Of a stretch of DNA of 33,590 bases, positions 14,589-23,360 are shown piece by piece. The stretch spans positions 1 to 33,590 of the forward strand of contig CAZJWR010000043.1 in assembly GCA_964549765.1 (NCBI GenBank), in the 5' to 3' direction. Within the stretch, counting starts at the first letter, position 1. Every line of letters starts with the position of its first letter. Made by a program: the position numbers and the translations under genes. This stretch comes from CAZJWR01 sp964549765 (GTDB lineage: Bacteria > Zixibacteria > MSB-5A5 > GN15 > JAAZOE01). Under the pieces are notes generated by a model, which saw nothing but the letters and a program-made list of their open reading frames with translations, searched no databases and was not told where the DNA came from.

Positions 14589-17575
14589 TGCTCGACTCCG
14601 GTCAAACCATCGCTCATTTCAAAATAATCAAACGCCTGGGCGCCGGCGGCATGGGCGAGGTCTATCTCGCCGAGGACAGCAAGCTGGGACGCCGCGTGGC
14701 GCTAAAAATATTGCATCCCGAATTCTTTGGTGATCAGGAACGCAAGGAACGGTTCTATCGCGAGGCCCGGACCGCCGCCGGCATATCGCATCCCAACGTC
14801 ATGGCCATCTACGATCTCGGCGCCGCCTCCGATCCCGCTTCGGGACAGGCCCTCGACTATATCGTCATGGAGTATATTGACGGACAGTCTCTGTCGGCGC
14901 ATCTGGAGCAAACCGGATGGGATATCAAGAATATCCTGCGCATGGCCGAACAGGTCGCCGCCGGGCTGGCCGCCGCCCACAAGGTCAACATCGTCCATCG
15001 GGATATCAAATCCGACAATATTATCATCGACGCCGACGGCGCCCCCAAAATTCTTGACTTCGGGCTGGCCAAACCGATCGCTCCCTATCAACCGGACGAC
15101 AAAGAAGACACGCCCGATACCGTCTCTCAAGAATTGACCAAAGCCGGCAAAATCGTCGGCACAGTCTCCTATATGTCGCCGGAACAGATACAGGGTGAGC
15201 CGGTAGACAGCCGCTCCGACATTTTCGCCTTCGGGATTCTCCTGTACCGTATGGCCACCGGGTCGTTGCCGTTTGCCGGAGAAACCCAGGTATCCATCCT
15301 AGCCAAAATCCTCGAATCGCGCCCCGAGCCGCCTCGCACGAAAAACGATCAAATCCCCCCCGAACTCGAACGCATCGTCGACAAATGCCTTCAGAAAGAC
15401 CCCAATGACCGTTACCAGGACACCCGCGATCTCGTCGTCGATTTGCGGAATCTGCGGCGTCAATACGACAGCGGCATTTCCACCATCACATCGGGAATCG
15501 GTGATGCGCCGCACCGCCGCGCCGCGTCGGGACGCCGGCGCTGGATATCGTCGGCGCTGATCGTCCTGCCCATCGCTTTTATGGCCATTCTCTTCTGGCG
15601 AATACTCAGCGATTCCAACCGAGAAGCCGGAACGGTCGCCGCCTCCGACGCCAATGCCCTGGCCATCCTGAGCTTCGAAAACAAAACCAATGACGACAGT
15701 CTCGGCTGGTTGCAAACCGGTCTCCCCGAAATTCTCCTGACGGACTTGTCGCAGTCGCAGGACGTAAATATCGTCAGCCGGGACCGGGTGATCGATTATC
15801 TCAAGGGCAATCGAGAGACAACCGACAGCACCTTTACGCACCCCGATCTGATCAGAGCCGCGCAGAAACTCGGCGCCCGTCATGCCCTCTCCGGCGCCTT
15901 CTACCGGGTGAGCGACAGTTATCGGATCGACGCCCGCCTCGAGGATCTCGCCACCAACAGGATCATTTTCACCGAAAAGGTCGTCGGCGACGACCTCTTT
16001 GCCATGGTCGACAGCCTGACCGACAAAATCGCCCGTTCCCTGAATCTCGATACCGATCCCGCTCATGCCACCAGCGTGGCCACGTATACCTCGTCTTCAC
16101 CCGAGGCGTACCGGAAATACAGCACGGGGATGGAAAAATTCGAGAAGGAGTTGTTCGACGAGGCGATCGTCGATTTCAAACAAGCCGTCACGCTCGATTC
16201 GACGTTCGCTCTTCCCTATATGCGGATTGGGATGGCGCACATCTTCCAGAGCCGCCCGCAGGAAGGCGCCAAGTGGTTTCAGATAGCCCGCAAATACCAG
16301 GATCGTCTCCCCAACTGGGAAGCGACGCTTCTCGATGTCTACGCCGACCTCTGGCTCGACCGCAAGTTCGACGAGGCCTTCATCAAAATGCAGATGTTGG
16401 TCAAGAATCATCCCAACGACAAGGAAACCCGGGCGATCTACGGCCTGATGATTCAGGGATTCACCGGAGACTCCGCGGCCGCCGTCGCGCAGTACGACAC
16501 CGCGCTCCAACTCGACCCGCAATATCTGCTCGCCCTTACAACGATGTCCAGGATTTACGCGCGCCGGAATGATCATAATCGCGCCATCGAATACGCTCGC
16601 AAAGCCCGAACCTATCATCCCGATTCGCCGACGCCGTATCTACTTCTGAGCTCACTGTATACCGAAGACGGCGATCTTCAATTGGCCGCCAACGAATATC
16701 AGCAGTTATTGGAGCAATTTCCCGGCCAGTCACCCGGTCTCGAACGCTTGGGCCGGGTTTACATCCGCCTCCGCGATTTCGACAACGCCAGGAAGACCGT
16801 GGAGGAAATCAAGCAGTATCATACCGATGATCCTTACCTGATGGAATCCTACTACGACGAGCTTGCCAATTTGGCCAATTGGGAAGGGAAGTTCCTAACC
16901 GGAATCCGGTATCGTTTCCAGGGCCTCGATGCGATCAAATCCACCGGCGACAGCATGCTCATCGCGGCGAAATATTCGACCATTGCCAATGCATATCACT
17001 TCCTCGAGATGCCCGATAGCGTGATTAAATATGCCAAACAGAGCTACGATTGGGGCGTGCTGTTTCAGAAAGCCAACTATCCCCTGATCCTGGTTCAGGT
17101 TTCGCAGACATACGCCGACTCGGCGCGGCCGATCCTGCAGGGTATCCTTGCCAATATGAGAGGAATTCTCCCCTCGGAAATGTTTCCGATCATCGACGGC
17201 GTCGAACAAATGTTTGAAGGCGACGCCGCGCGTGATACGGCGAGCATGATCAAGGGCGCCCTTAAGATCTATAATGCCAGCCCCGATGGCAACGAAAGCA
17301 GTGAGCAGGATGCAGGCATGCTGGCGGCCGCCGCCGGTCAATATAAAAAGGGCCGCGATATTCTGCAAAAATATATTTCGGGCAAGCAGATGAGCACGTC
17401 GGGCTTGCGCTATCCGCAAATGCTTTATTATATGGGAGTGGCTGAGGAGGGGTTGGGCAATATTCAAAAGGCCATCGTGCACTATCAAGAGGTGCTCCGA
17501 TTCTGGAACAAGCCCGAGATCGAAGTCATGCCATGGAAAGACGCCCGCGCGCGTCTGGCCCGCCTGACCAGTTGA
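14588..17575 (+). CDS. Membrane Ser/Thr protein kinase with TolB-N/FlgO-like domain and TPR repeats
   Basis: This 995-residue protein begins with a complete PknB-type kinase domain (about 10-275). It has the glycine loop LGAGGMGEV, catalytic K40 (VALK), H137-R138-D139 (HRDIKSDN), D157-F-G (ILDFGLAKP) and MSPEQ in the activation-segment end. A basic stretch and a single transmembrane helix follow at about 319-339. Beyond the membrane is a domain like the TolB N-terminal/FlgO family (about 357-480, starting LAILSFENKTNDDSLGWLQTG). The remaining about 500 residues are TPR-like helical pairs (for example YRKYSTGMEKFEKELFDEA). Kinase-TolB-TPR fusions are common in several uncultured phyla; the TPR part is a probable signal or partner platform. 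Its start overlaps the stop of the FHA-phosphatase by one base, so expression is coupled. Confidence 0.92.
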   Translation: MLDSGQTIAHFKIIKRLGAGGMGEVYLAEDSKLGRRVALKILHPEFFGDQERKERFYREARTAAGISHPNVMAIYDLGAASDPASGQALDYIVMEYIDGQSLSAHLEQTGWDIKNILRMAEQVAAGLAAAHKVNIVHRDIKSDNIIIDADGAPKILDFGLAKPIAPYQPDDKEDTPDTVSQELTKAGKIVGTVSYMSPEQIQGEPVDSRSDIFAFGILLYRMATGSLPFAGETQVSILAKILESRPEPPRTKNDQIPPELERIVDKCLQKDPNDRYQDTRDLVVDLRNLRRQYDSGISTITSGIGDAPHRRAASGRRRWISSALIVLPIAFMAILFWRILSDSNREAGTVAASDANALAILSFENKTNDDSLGWLQTGLPEILLTDLSQSQDVNIVSRDRVIDYLKGNRETTDSTFTHPDLIRAAQKLGARHALSGAFYRVSDSYRIDARLEDLATNRIIFTEKVVGDDLFAMVDSLTDKIARSLNLDTDPAHATSVATYTSSSPEAYRKYSTGMEKFEKELFDEAIVDFKQAVTLDSTFALPYMRIGMAHIFQSRPQEGAKWFQIARKYQDRLPNWEATLLDVYADLWLDRKFDEAFIKMQMLVKNHPNDKETRAIYGLMIQGFTGDSAAAVAQYDTALQLDPQYLLALTTMSRIYARRNDHNRAIEYARKARTYHPDSPTPYLLLSSLYTEDGDLQLAANEYQQLLEQFPGQSPGLERLGRVYIRLRDFDNARKTVEEIKQYHTDDPYLMESYYDELANLANWEGKFLTGIRYRFQGLDAIKSTGDSMLIAAKYSTIANAYHFLEMPDSVIKYAKQSYDWGVLFQKANYPLILVQVSQTYADSARPILQGILANMRGILPSEMFPIIDGVEQMFEGDAARDTASMIKGALKIYNASPDGNESSEQDAGMLAAAAGQYKKGRDILQKYISGKQMSTSGLRYPQMLYYMGVAEEGLGNIQKAIVHYQEVLRFWNKPEIEVMPWKDARARLARLTS

Positions 17576-17599
17576 CAATTCCTTCCGATGTGCTATTTT
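17572..17599 (+). promoter_or_regulatory. Predicted promoter of the flavodiiron gene
   Basis: TTGACA (17572-17577) overlaps the kinase stop codon. A 16-bp spacer and TATTTT (17594-17599) follow, with the next ATG at 17646. Confidence 0.45.
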
Positions 17600-17645
17600 C
17601 CCCCACGGATAATGCCATGCTTGAAATGCGAAATGAGGATAAACC

Positions 17646-18839
17646 ATGAATAGATATGCTACGCCCGAAATAGCCGACGGAGTCTACGCCATCGGATCGA
17701 GAGACTGGAGCCGGCGCGTTTTCGACGCCATCGCTCCCACGCCGCTGGGAACGACCTATAATAGTTATCTGGTGAAGGGAGAAAACAAAAATGCCTTGAT
17801 CGACACCAACCACAAGGGCTTTGAAGGGGAATTCTCTGGCAAAATCGATCAAATTCTCGGATCGCACAAAATCGATTATATCGTCATGAATCACGCCGAG
17901 CCTGACCACGCCGGGTTGATTCCGCATATCCTCGCCAAGTCCGACGCCATCCTGCTGGCCAGTGAGAAAGGCGTCAAACTGGCGCAGCTCTATTACAAAG
18001 TCCCCGACGATCGTCTCAAAGTCGTCGCCGATAATGAGACGATCGACCTCGGCGGCAAAACCCTGCGCTTCATCATGGCGCCGCACCTGCACTGGCCGGA
18101 AACGATGTTTACCTATCTCCCCGAGAACAAAATTCTTTTCTCCTGCGATTTCTTCAGCGCCCATAATACGACCGGATGGTTCGATGACGAATCCGACGAC
18201 GTCCTCATGTGGGCCAAAAAATATTACGCCGAGATAATGATGCCGCTGTCCAGGATGGCGCTGAAAGGCATGGACAAGATAAAGGATATCGATATCGCCA
18301 TCATCGCGCCGAGCCACGGTCCCGTCTATCGCCATCCAAAAACGATCCTCAATGCCTACCGCACCTGGACCAACGAAGAAACTAAAGCCAAGGCCCTGGT
18401 GATCTACGTCAGCATGTATCACACCGTCGAAGGCATGGTGCGGACGTTTGTTGAAGGTCTGATGAACGCCGGCATCGACGTGCGCGTGATCGACCTAGTG
18501 AAAACCGATCCCCGCGAACTGGCCGGCGATCTGCTCGATTCCCGCGCCCTGGTGCTCGGCACACCGACGCTCCTGGGGAATATTCATCCGCTGTCGATGT
18601 ATGCGCTGAATATTATCAAGACGCTGCGGCCGCCGCTCAAGTACGGCGTTATCATAAATTCATATGGCTGGGGAAAGGGCGCAATAAAAAAGGCCCTGGG
18701 CTTTCTGGAAGAAGCCCGCATCGAATCGGTCGGCACGATTGAGGTCAATGGATCGCCGACGGAAAACGATCAGATCGATATACTGAATCTGGCCGTGCAA
18801 CTGGCGGTCAAAATCCGGTCCAATGATAAACAACGTTGA
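17646..18839 (+). CDS. Flavodiiron protein (A-type flavoprotein; O2/NO reductase)
   Basis: The 397-residue protein has the two-domain layout of flavodiiron proteins. A metallo-beta-lactamase-like domain (1-245) carries the diiron ligands H83-x-E85-x-D87-H88 (HAEPDH), H149 (HLHWPET), D168 (SCDFFSAH) and H224 (PSHGP). A flavodoxin domain (about 250-397) has the FMN loop YVSMYHTVEG and the later GTPTLLG and SYGWGKGA segments. There is no C-terminal rubredoxin or flavin reductase extension, so it is the minimal class A form needing a separate electron donor. Known members reduce oxygen to water and/or nitric oxide to nitrous oxide and protect anaerobes from oxidative or nitrosative stress. This supports an anaerobic or microaerophilic host. 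The next gene starts 46 bases downstream with its own ribosome binding site. Confidence 0.94.
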   Translation: MNRYATPEIADGVYAIGSRDWSRRVFDAIAPTPLGTTYNSYLVKGENKNALIDTNHKGFEGEFSGKIDQILGSHKIDYIVMNHAEPDHAGLIPHILAKSDAILLASEKGVKLAQLYYKVPDDRLKVVADNETIDLGGKTLRFIMAPHLHWPETMFTYLPENKILFSCDFFSAHNTTGWFDDESDDVLMWAKKYYAEIMMPLSRMALKGMDKIKDIDIAIIAPSHGPVYRHPKTILNAYRTWTNEETKAKALVIYVSMYHTVEGMVRTFVEGLMNAGIDVRVIDLVKTDPRELAGDLLDSRALVLGTPTLLGNIHPLSMYALNIIKTLRPPLKYGVIINSYGWGKGAIKKALGFLEEARIESVGTIEVNGSPTENDQIDILNLAVQLAVKIRSNDKQR

Positions 18840-18885
18840 TTCGGTGAATCTCTGATTATCGATTACATTATGGCAGGGAGGCGTT

Positions 18886-19296
18886 ATGGCACAATCGGAC
18901 GCAATTGGTCGCCGCCGCATCAACTGGCTGCGGATAATCCCGCGTTCCCTCGCTCTGGCGTGGGCCTTGTTCTGGGTATGGTTCGGCGCGGCATCGGGGA
19001 TCAGCGAAGGAGTCGGCTTCTTCGGCGCTGTCAAGCATACTGCTCTTCCGGGATTGATCTTTCTGGCCAGCGCCCTTATTCCGTGGCGGTTTCCGAGATC
19101 CGGCGGTATCATCCTCATCGTCGAGGGCGTGCTTATCACTATCGCCTATCCCATTATGTTCGACCAATTCCCGTTGACAATCATAATGTATGTCTTGCTC
19201 ACCATGTCCGTCCCACCTTTGCTCTCCGGCATCCTTTTCCTGCTGGAACATCGGCGAATCCGTCGTGGGATAGACATGCCGGATATCGGCGTGTAA
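18886..19296 (+). CDS. Small four-helix membrane protein of unknown function
   Basis: The 136-residue protein has four predicted transmembrane segments (about residues 20-40, 48-65, 72-90 and 95-118) and charged ends, with the N-terminus and the HRRIRRG tail expected in the cytoplasm. AGGGAGG precedes ATG 18886. I do not recognise a named family; similar short DUF-type membrane proteins are common in Bacteroidota-like phyla. It lies between the flavodiiron gene and the MFS transporter, 7 bases before the latter, and is probably co-transcribed with it. Nothing suggests catalysis. Confidence 0.75.
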   Translation: MAQSDAIGRRRINWLRIIPRSLALAWALFWVWFGAASGISEGVGFFGAVKHTALPGLIFLASALIPWRFPRSGGIILIVEGVLITIAYPIMFDQFPLTIIMYVLLTMSVPPLLSGILFLLEHRRIRRGIDMPDIGV

Positions 19297-19303
19297 TCTC
19301 AAA

Positions 19304-20611
19304 ATGAGCGAAATCGATAATCCCGTCGGTAGATGGCGTCGCGCCATCCAAGGAAACGTATTCGCCCTCGGCGTCGTCAGCCTCCTGACTGACATTTCCA
19401 GCGAAATGATCTATCCGCTCCTGCCGATCTTTTTCACCGGGCTGGTCTCCCCTGCCGCCGCCGCCATATATATCGGTCTCATGGACGGCATCGCCGAAAG
19501 CACATCGAGCATCTTGAAAATCTACTCCGGCCGACTCAGCGACAAAATCGGCAGCCGGAAGCCTCTGGCGCTGGCCGGATACGCCGTCTCGACGGTCGCC
19601 CGGCCATTGATGGGGATTGCCTCCGCCGGATGGAACGTCGTCGTGCTGAGATTTTTCGACCGGATCGGCAAAGGTGTGCGGACGTCGCCGCGCGACGCCC
19701 TGATAAGCGAATCCATCGACAACGACGTGCGTGGTATCGCCTTCAGCTTCCATCGCCTTATGGATCATGTCGGCGCCGTCGGTGGGCCGATTATTGCAGC
19801 CGTCTTTCTTTATCTTGTGCTCGGTCATCATCTTTTCTGGAGCACGGAGAGCGGCATAGCCAACCCCGAGGAAATGCACGCCCTCCGCTGGTTGTTCGGC
19901 ATTGCTCTGATACCGGGAATTGCGGCCACGTTTGTCTTATGGCGTTGGGCGCATGATGTCCCTCAAAAGACAACCCCACCGGCGACCTCCGGTGATGTAT
20001 CGTCTATCGAAAAACAGCCTCTCCCCCGCCGATTTCATATCTTTCTCGTCGCCATTGTCCTTTTCACATTGGGCAACAGCTCCGATTTATTCCTGATATT
20101 CTACGCCCAAACCCAATACGGCCTCGGATTGGGATGGGTGATTGCCCTATGGGTGATGCTGCATATCTCGAAGATTATCTTCAGTCTGCCCGGCGGCAGA
20201 TTCTCCGACTGGGCCGGACGACGTCCGGCGATCATCATCGGGTGGATAATCTACGTCGCCGTCTATGTCGCCATGCCGTTCGCATCCCAATTCTTGGTGA
20301 CATGCCTCTTGCTGGTTGTCTATGGCGCATACTACGGCATGACCGAAGGCGCGGAACGCGCCCTGGTCGCCGATTTCGTGCCGTCGCCGGTGCGCGGCAA
20401 AGCCTACGGTTTATATCACGGCGCCATCGGCCTCGCCGCCCTGCCCGCCAGTTTCGTCTTTGGTGTGCTCTGGGCCGAAATCGGCCCCATGACGGCCTTC
20501 CTCATCGGCGCCTCTTGCGCCGCCGCCGCCCTGATCGTGCTGACGCTTTTCCTGTCCGTCGGTCGCGGAACTCCGTCTCGTACATCCGCCAATAACGCCC
20601 TGACGCAATAG
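19304..20611 (+). CDS. Major facilitator superfamily transporter
   Basis: The 435-residue protein has about 12 hydrophobic helices in two halves. The cytoplasmic loop motif A appears in both halves: GRLSDKIGSRKP after helix 2, and GGRFSDWAGRRP in the equivalent place of the second half. That is diagnostic for MFS carriers. Helix 5 carries a GAVGGPIIAA stretch like the motif C of drug:proton antiporters, so export is more likely than import; the substrate is unknown. The predicted start ATG 19304 follows the small membrane protein gene closely and lacks a clear ribosome binding site, so translation may be coupled. The gene is convergent with the minus-strand lipoprotein gene. Confidence 0.88.
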   Translation: MSEIDNPVGRWRRAIQGNVFALGVVSLLTDISSEMIYPLLPIFFTGLVSPAAAAIYIGLMDGIAESTSSILKIYSGRLSDKIGSRKPLALAGYAVSTVARPLMGIASAGWNVVVLRFFDRIGKGVRTSPRDALISESIDNDVRGIAFSFHRLMDHVGAVGGPIIAAVFLYLVLGHHLFWSTESGIANPEEMHALRWLFGIALIPGIAATFVLWRWAHDVPQKTTPPATSGDVSSIEKQPLPRRFHIFLVAIVLFTLGNSSDLFLIFYAQTQYGLGLGWVIALWVMLHISKIIFSLPGGRFSDWAGRRPAIIIGWIIYVAVYVAMPFASQFLVTCLLLVVYGAYYGMTEGAERALVADFVPSPVRGKAYGLYHGAIGLAALPASFVFGVLWAEIGPMTAFLIGASCAAAALIVLTLFLSVGRGTPSRTSANNALTQ

Positions 20612-20723
20612 AAACATCTCTATCCGGTATGATAGATAAATGATATAATACCGCATGATTCGAGGATCGATACCCATACCGGCCGTCTGAATACGCACAC
20701 AATGGCCGTCGCCCCGTGCGCCG

Positions 20724-21683
20724 CTAATCTTCCCGTCCCGGCGGCCGGGCCATCGTCCCGGCGACATTCGTATCCATGACACAGCGGAATCCCAGCCAGG
20801 CCGCGCCGCTCGTATCATCGTCAGGCGCCCAACGAAACATGGTCCGCGTGTACGCACCGGCATTCAGATAACTGCCGCCGCGCATCGCCCGCCCGGTACT
20901 ACCCCATTTCCCCGTCGTCATTTCATAGACATTTCCCGCCATATCCATGACGCCGTATGGGCTTGCGCCCTGCGGAAAAGAGCCGACCTCTACCGGAGCA
21001 TAATTCCCCTGCATACTGCCGTTGTATTTGTCCGAAGACGGCTCGTTGCCCCAGGGCCATATGCGTCCGTCGGTGCCACGGGCGGCCTTCTCCCATTCTT
21101 CCTCGGAGGGCAGTCGCTTTCCCGCCCAGGCGGCATATGCTTGTGCATCGTCCCAACCGATGCCCACAACTGGCTGATTGGGCCTGCTGTACAGGCGCGA
21201 AGTCCAATACTTCGGCTTACGATGACCGGTTTCCTTCATAAATACCGCGTAGTGAGCATTCGTGACTTCATACTTGTCCATGTAGAAGGACGGAAGCTCG
21301 ACCGTATGACGTTCGAATTCGAGATTGAAAATGGCCAAATGAGCCGTGGAGAGCGCATCGATAACGCTATCCCGGGCACGTTCGCCGAGACCATAGACGA
21401 ACGGTCCGGCAGGTATGAGCACCATATCCGCATGATCCCTGACGCTAATGACCGCCGGCGGCAGTTCGGGCCGGGCGTTCGCCATAGCTGCCTTGGTCTT
21501 GCCCGGCCTCGCGGCTTCGGGCCGATTCGCCTTGAGATTTTTAGAAACGGCCTGTTCCGGCGGTGGCGGAGGCGCCACGGTGTCCTGATATTGGGCCGTA
21601 TCGGGTGCTTTCTCCGTCTTCTGGCAGCCCACGCAAAGCATAATGAGCAACGCGGTTGCAAGAACTGGAATCATGCGCGTCAT
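20724..21683 (-). CDS. Lipoprotein with formylglycine-generating-enzyme/SUMF1-like domain (no catalytic cysteines)
   Basis: About 319 residues. The N-terminus is a lipoprotein signal ending in LCVGC, so the mature protein is lipid-anchored. A low-complexity Pro/Lys-rich linker (about 25-75) precedes an FGE-sulfatase fold (about 85-310). The fold shows MVLIPAGPFVYG, YMDKYEVTNAHYAVFM, WDDAQAYAAWAGKRLPSEEEWEKAARG, WPWGNE, GVMDMAGNVYEM, MRGGSYLNAG and WLGFRCV. The region of genuine FGEs that holds the copper-binding cysteine pair has none here, so it is unlikely to make formylglycine. Proteins of this type often act in binding or surface-complex assembly. I chose ATG at 21683 rather than GTG at 21686 because GGAGG lies six bases before it and it overlaps the upstream TGA (TGATG). 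Convergent with the MFS gene. Confidence 0.85.
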   Translation of the reverse strand: MTRMIPVLATALLIMLCVGCQKTEKAPDTAQYQDTVAPPPPPEQAVSKNLKANRPEAARPGKTKAAMANARPELPPAVISVRDHADMVLIPAGPFVYGLGERARDSVIDALSTAHLAIFNLEFERHTVELPSFYMDKYEVTNAHYAVFMKETGHRKPKYWTSRLYSRPNQPVVGIGWDDAQAYAAWAGKRLPSEEEWEKAARGTDGRIWPWGNEPSSDKYNGSMQGNYAPVEVGSFPQGASPYGVMDMAGNVYEMTTGKWGSTGRAMRGGSYLNAGAYTRTMFRWAPDDDTSGAAWLGFRCVMDTNVAGTMARPPGRED

Positions 21684-22246
21684 CACGGGCCTCCTTCCTT
21701 TTCAAGAACAAGTGGATACGCGATTTCATTGAAACGGAAACTCACCCGCCGCTCGCTGTAGCCCGGCTTCTGCCAGATAATCGAGTATTTCTCCATCGGT
21801 CTGGCTTCGTGCAGTTCGATATAGAACATCCCTTGTTCATCGGTCATATCATGCAACGTATCGGACTGTTGTGCCTCACCCCGAATGACGACGATATCCA
21901 CGCTGTCGGCAAACCGTTTCTCTTGATCAAGGACCACGCCGTGCACGATCATCGACAAATCATCTATGGCAAGATAATTCTTTGCGAGATCCGACTTGTG
22001 CACGTAATTTGAAAGATCCGGCTTCCAGAACGTGAGAGCCAGCGGCGCCATGGCGAAACATGCCGTTATTAACACCAGCATCAGCACAGCGTTGGTACTT
22101 ATCTCAACGTATTTGCCGACTTTTACTTTCTGGGGCGTCTTGTCGTCACCGCCGATTTTCTTCCCCAGGAATATTAGCGCCAGGCTGAAGAGAAAGAAAA
22201 TGATGCCGGCAATGGTGATGATCGCACCTAACAAATCTACCCGCAT
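21683..22246 (-). CDS. Inner-membrane protein with carboxypeptidase-regulatory-like C-terminal domain
   Basis: The 187-residue protein has two N-terminal transmembrane helices (about residues 7-28 and 52-75). A soluble domain follows that starts YLAIDDLSMIVHGVVLD and contains the pattern DEQGMFYIELHEARPMEKYSIIWQKPGYSERRV, typical of carboxypeptidase-regulatory-like/PEGA-type beta sandwiches. Specific function is unknown. AAGGGA lies upstream of the ATG. Its TGA overlaps the ATG of the SUMF1-like lipoprotein gene, so the two are translationally coupled and probably work together at the cell envelope. Confidence 0.7.
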   Translation of the reverse strand: MRVDLLGAIITIAGIIFFLFSLALIFLGKKIGGDDKTPQKVKVGKYVEISTNAVLMLVLITACFAMAPLALTFWKPDLSNYVHKSDLAKNYLAIDDLSMIVHGVVLDQEKRFADSVDIVVIRGEAQQSDTLHDMTDEQGMFYIELHEARPMEKYSIIWQKPGYSERRVSFRFNEIAYPLVLEKEGGP

Positions 22247-22744
22247 ATAGCTAACGTCCCTTCATAAATGTTCGGATCAGGACACGGATTCAGGAATCTA
22301 TAATTTCACCTCGATAGAATATTGGAATATTCCAGCCGATTCAGATGCCGATCCCGTTGATGATGCCCGATTATTCAAGCCGAAAAGATCCCTCTGCAAA
22401 TGCAGTGTACACATCCATGGCCGACTCTGTCAAGTAAAATAATCCGCGCGGGCATGGGCGGCCCGGCCGACCAAATCACATTTCGGCGATGCACGCCGAC
22501 GATTTCATCGACCCCACGCGCCCCTTCCTTATTTAGATCTCTCGGATTCCGCACTGCTTTAGCGCCGCGATAGCCCGGTCGAAAGGAAATCCTCGACATC
22601 CGCCAACCCTATAAATCACTCAGGCAATTGGCAGTTACCCGACCGACTTGTCCATGAATATGGATCAATATTGTCCAAATGTGACAATCAGACGGCCAAC
22701 CTCCTCCGTAATCCCTGCAAATAACTCAAACGGAGGTATCTACT
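22247..22744. other. Divergent intergenic region with short repeated motifs
   Basis: No gene is supported across these roughly 500 bases. Near the minus-strand gene there is a palindrome GGAATATTCC (22324-22333) directly preceded by a second GAATATT (22317-22323). Near the plus-strand VOC gene there are three TTGTC-type half-sites (see the separate entry). A short open frame on the minus strand (22375-22599) shows no family features. Confidence 0.5.
22648..22687. promoter_or_regulatory. Three TTGTC half-sites upstream of the VOC gene
   Basis: TTGTCCA occurs at 22648-22654 and again at 22671-22677. GTGACAA (22681-22687) gives an inverted TTGTC 12 bases after the start of the second. The two direct copies are 23 bp apart, about two helical turns. 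Candidate operator cluster; the regulator is unknown. Confidence 0.3.
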
Positions 22745-23227
22745 ATGCCAGTAAAGCCAATTCCCAATGGTGCGGAGGGTGTTATCCCGCATTTAATCGT
22801 CGATGACGCCAATAAGGCGCTCGAATTCTATAAGCAAGCCTTCGGAGCCGAAGTGGTATCGAAAGCGCCCGCCCCCGACGGCAAAAGATTGATGCACGCC
22901 GAATTGAAAGTCGGCAATTCGCGTATTTATCTCAATGACGACTTCCCCGAATATTCGGGCGGAAAGTCACGCACGCCGACTGCGCTCGGCGGCAGTCCGG
23001 TCATCCTGCACCGGTATGTAGAGGATTGTGACGCCGTCATCAAACGAGCCGAAAAAGCCGGCGCGAAGGTGACCATGCCGCCGCAGGATCAGTTCTGGGG
23101 CGATCGTTATGGCACCATCCGCGACCCGTTCGGGCATACGTGGTCGTTCGCCACACATGTCAAGGACATGACGCCCGAAGAGATGGCCGCGGCCATGGAA
23201 GAGGCCTTCGCGAACGCCCCGAAGTAG
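22745..23227 (+). CDS. VOC-superfamily protein (PhnB/glyoxalase-like)
   Basis: The 160-residue protein has the paired beta-alpha-beta-beta-beta motifs of the vicinal oxygen chelate fold. The first begins VIPHLIVDDANKALEFYKQAFGAEVV with MHAELKVG and IYLNDD; the second has LHRYVEDCDAVIKRAEKAGAKV and ends GDRYGTIRDPFGHTWSFATH. This is the PhnB-like subgroup, often annotated as glyoxalase/bleomycin resistance protein. Actual substrates are mostly unknown, so no reaction is assigned. A textbook ribosome binding site GGAGG stands 9 bases before the ATG, suggesting strong expression. It is monocistronic, with a bidirectional terminator downstream. Confidence 0.9.
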   Translation: MPVKPIPNGAEGVIPHLIVDDANKALEFYKQAFGAEVVSKAPAPDGKRLMHAELKVGNSRIYLNDDFPEYSGGKSRTPTALGGSPVILHRYVEDCDAVIKRAEKAGAKVTMPPQDQFWGDRYGTIRDPFGHTWSFATHVKDMTPEEMAAAMEEAFANAPK

Positions 23228-23281
23228 CAGTTCATTAATCTCGTCTTGTTTCCGTGTAAACAGATGCCATAATGGCAAGAA

Positions 23282-23317
23282 AAGGCCGGCGGTCGTCATG
23301 ACCACCGGCCTTCTTTT
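23282..23317. terminator. Bidirectional terminator between convergent genes
   Basis: AAGGCCGG-C-GGTC (23282-23294), loop, GACC-A-CCGGCCTT (23300-23312), then CTTTT; the other strand also ends in a T-run (AAGAAAA precedes it on the plus strand). It lies between the VOC gene and the minus-strand flavoprotein gene. Confidence 0.75.
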
Positions 23318-23360
23318 GGCAGGGGGGTGTCAAATTGCAGAAGGGTTTTTGCACATTTCT

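Noticed and set aside
22375..22599. Small minus-strand open frame in the intergenic region
   Set aside because: No ribosome binding site, no family features and an unusual composition; better explained as chance.
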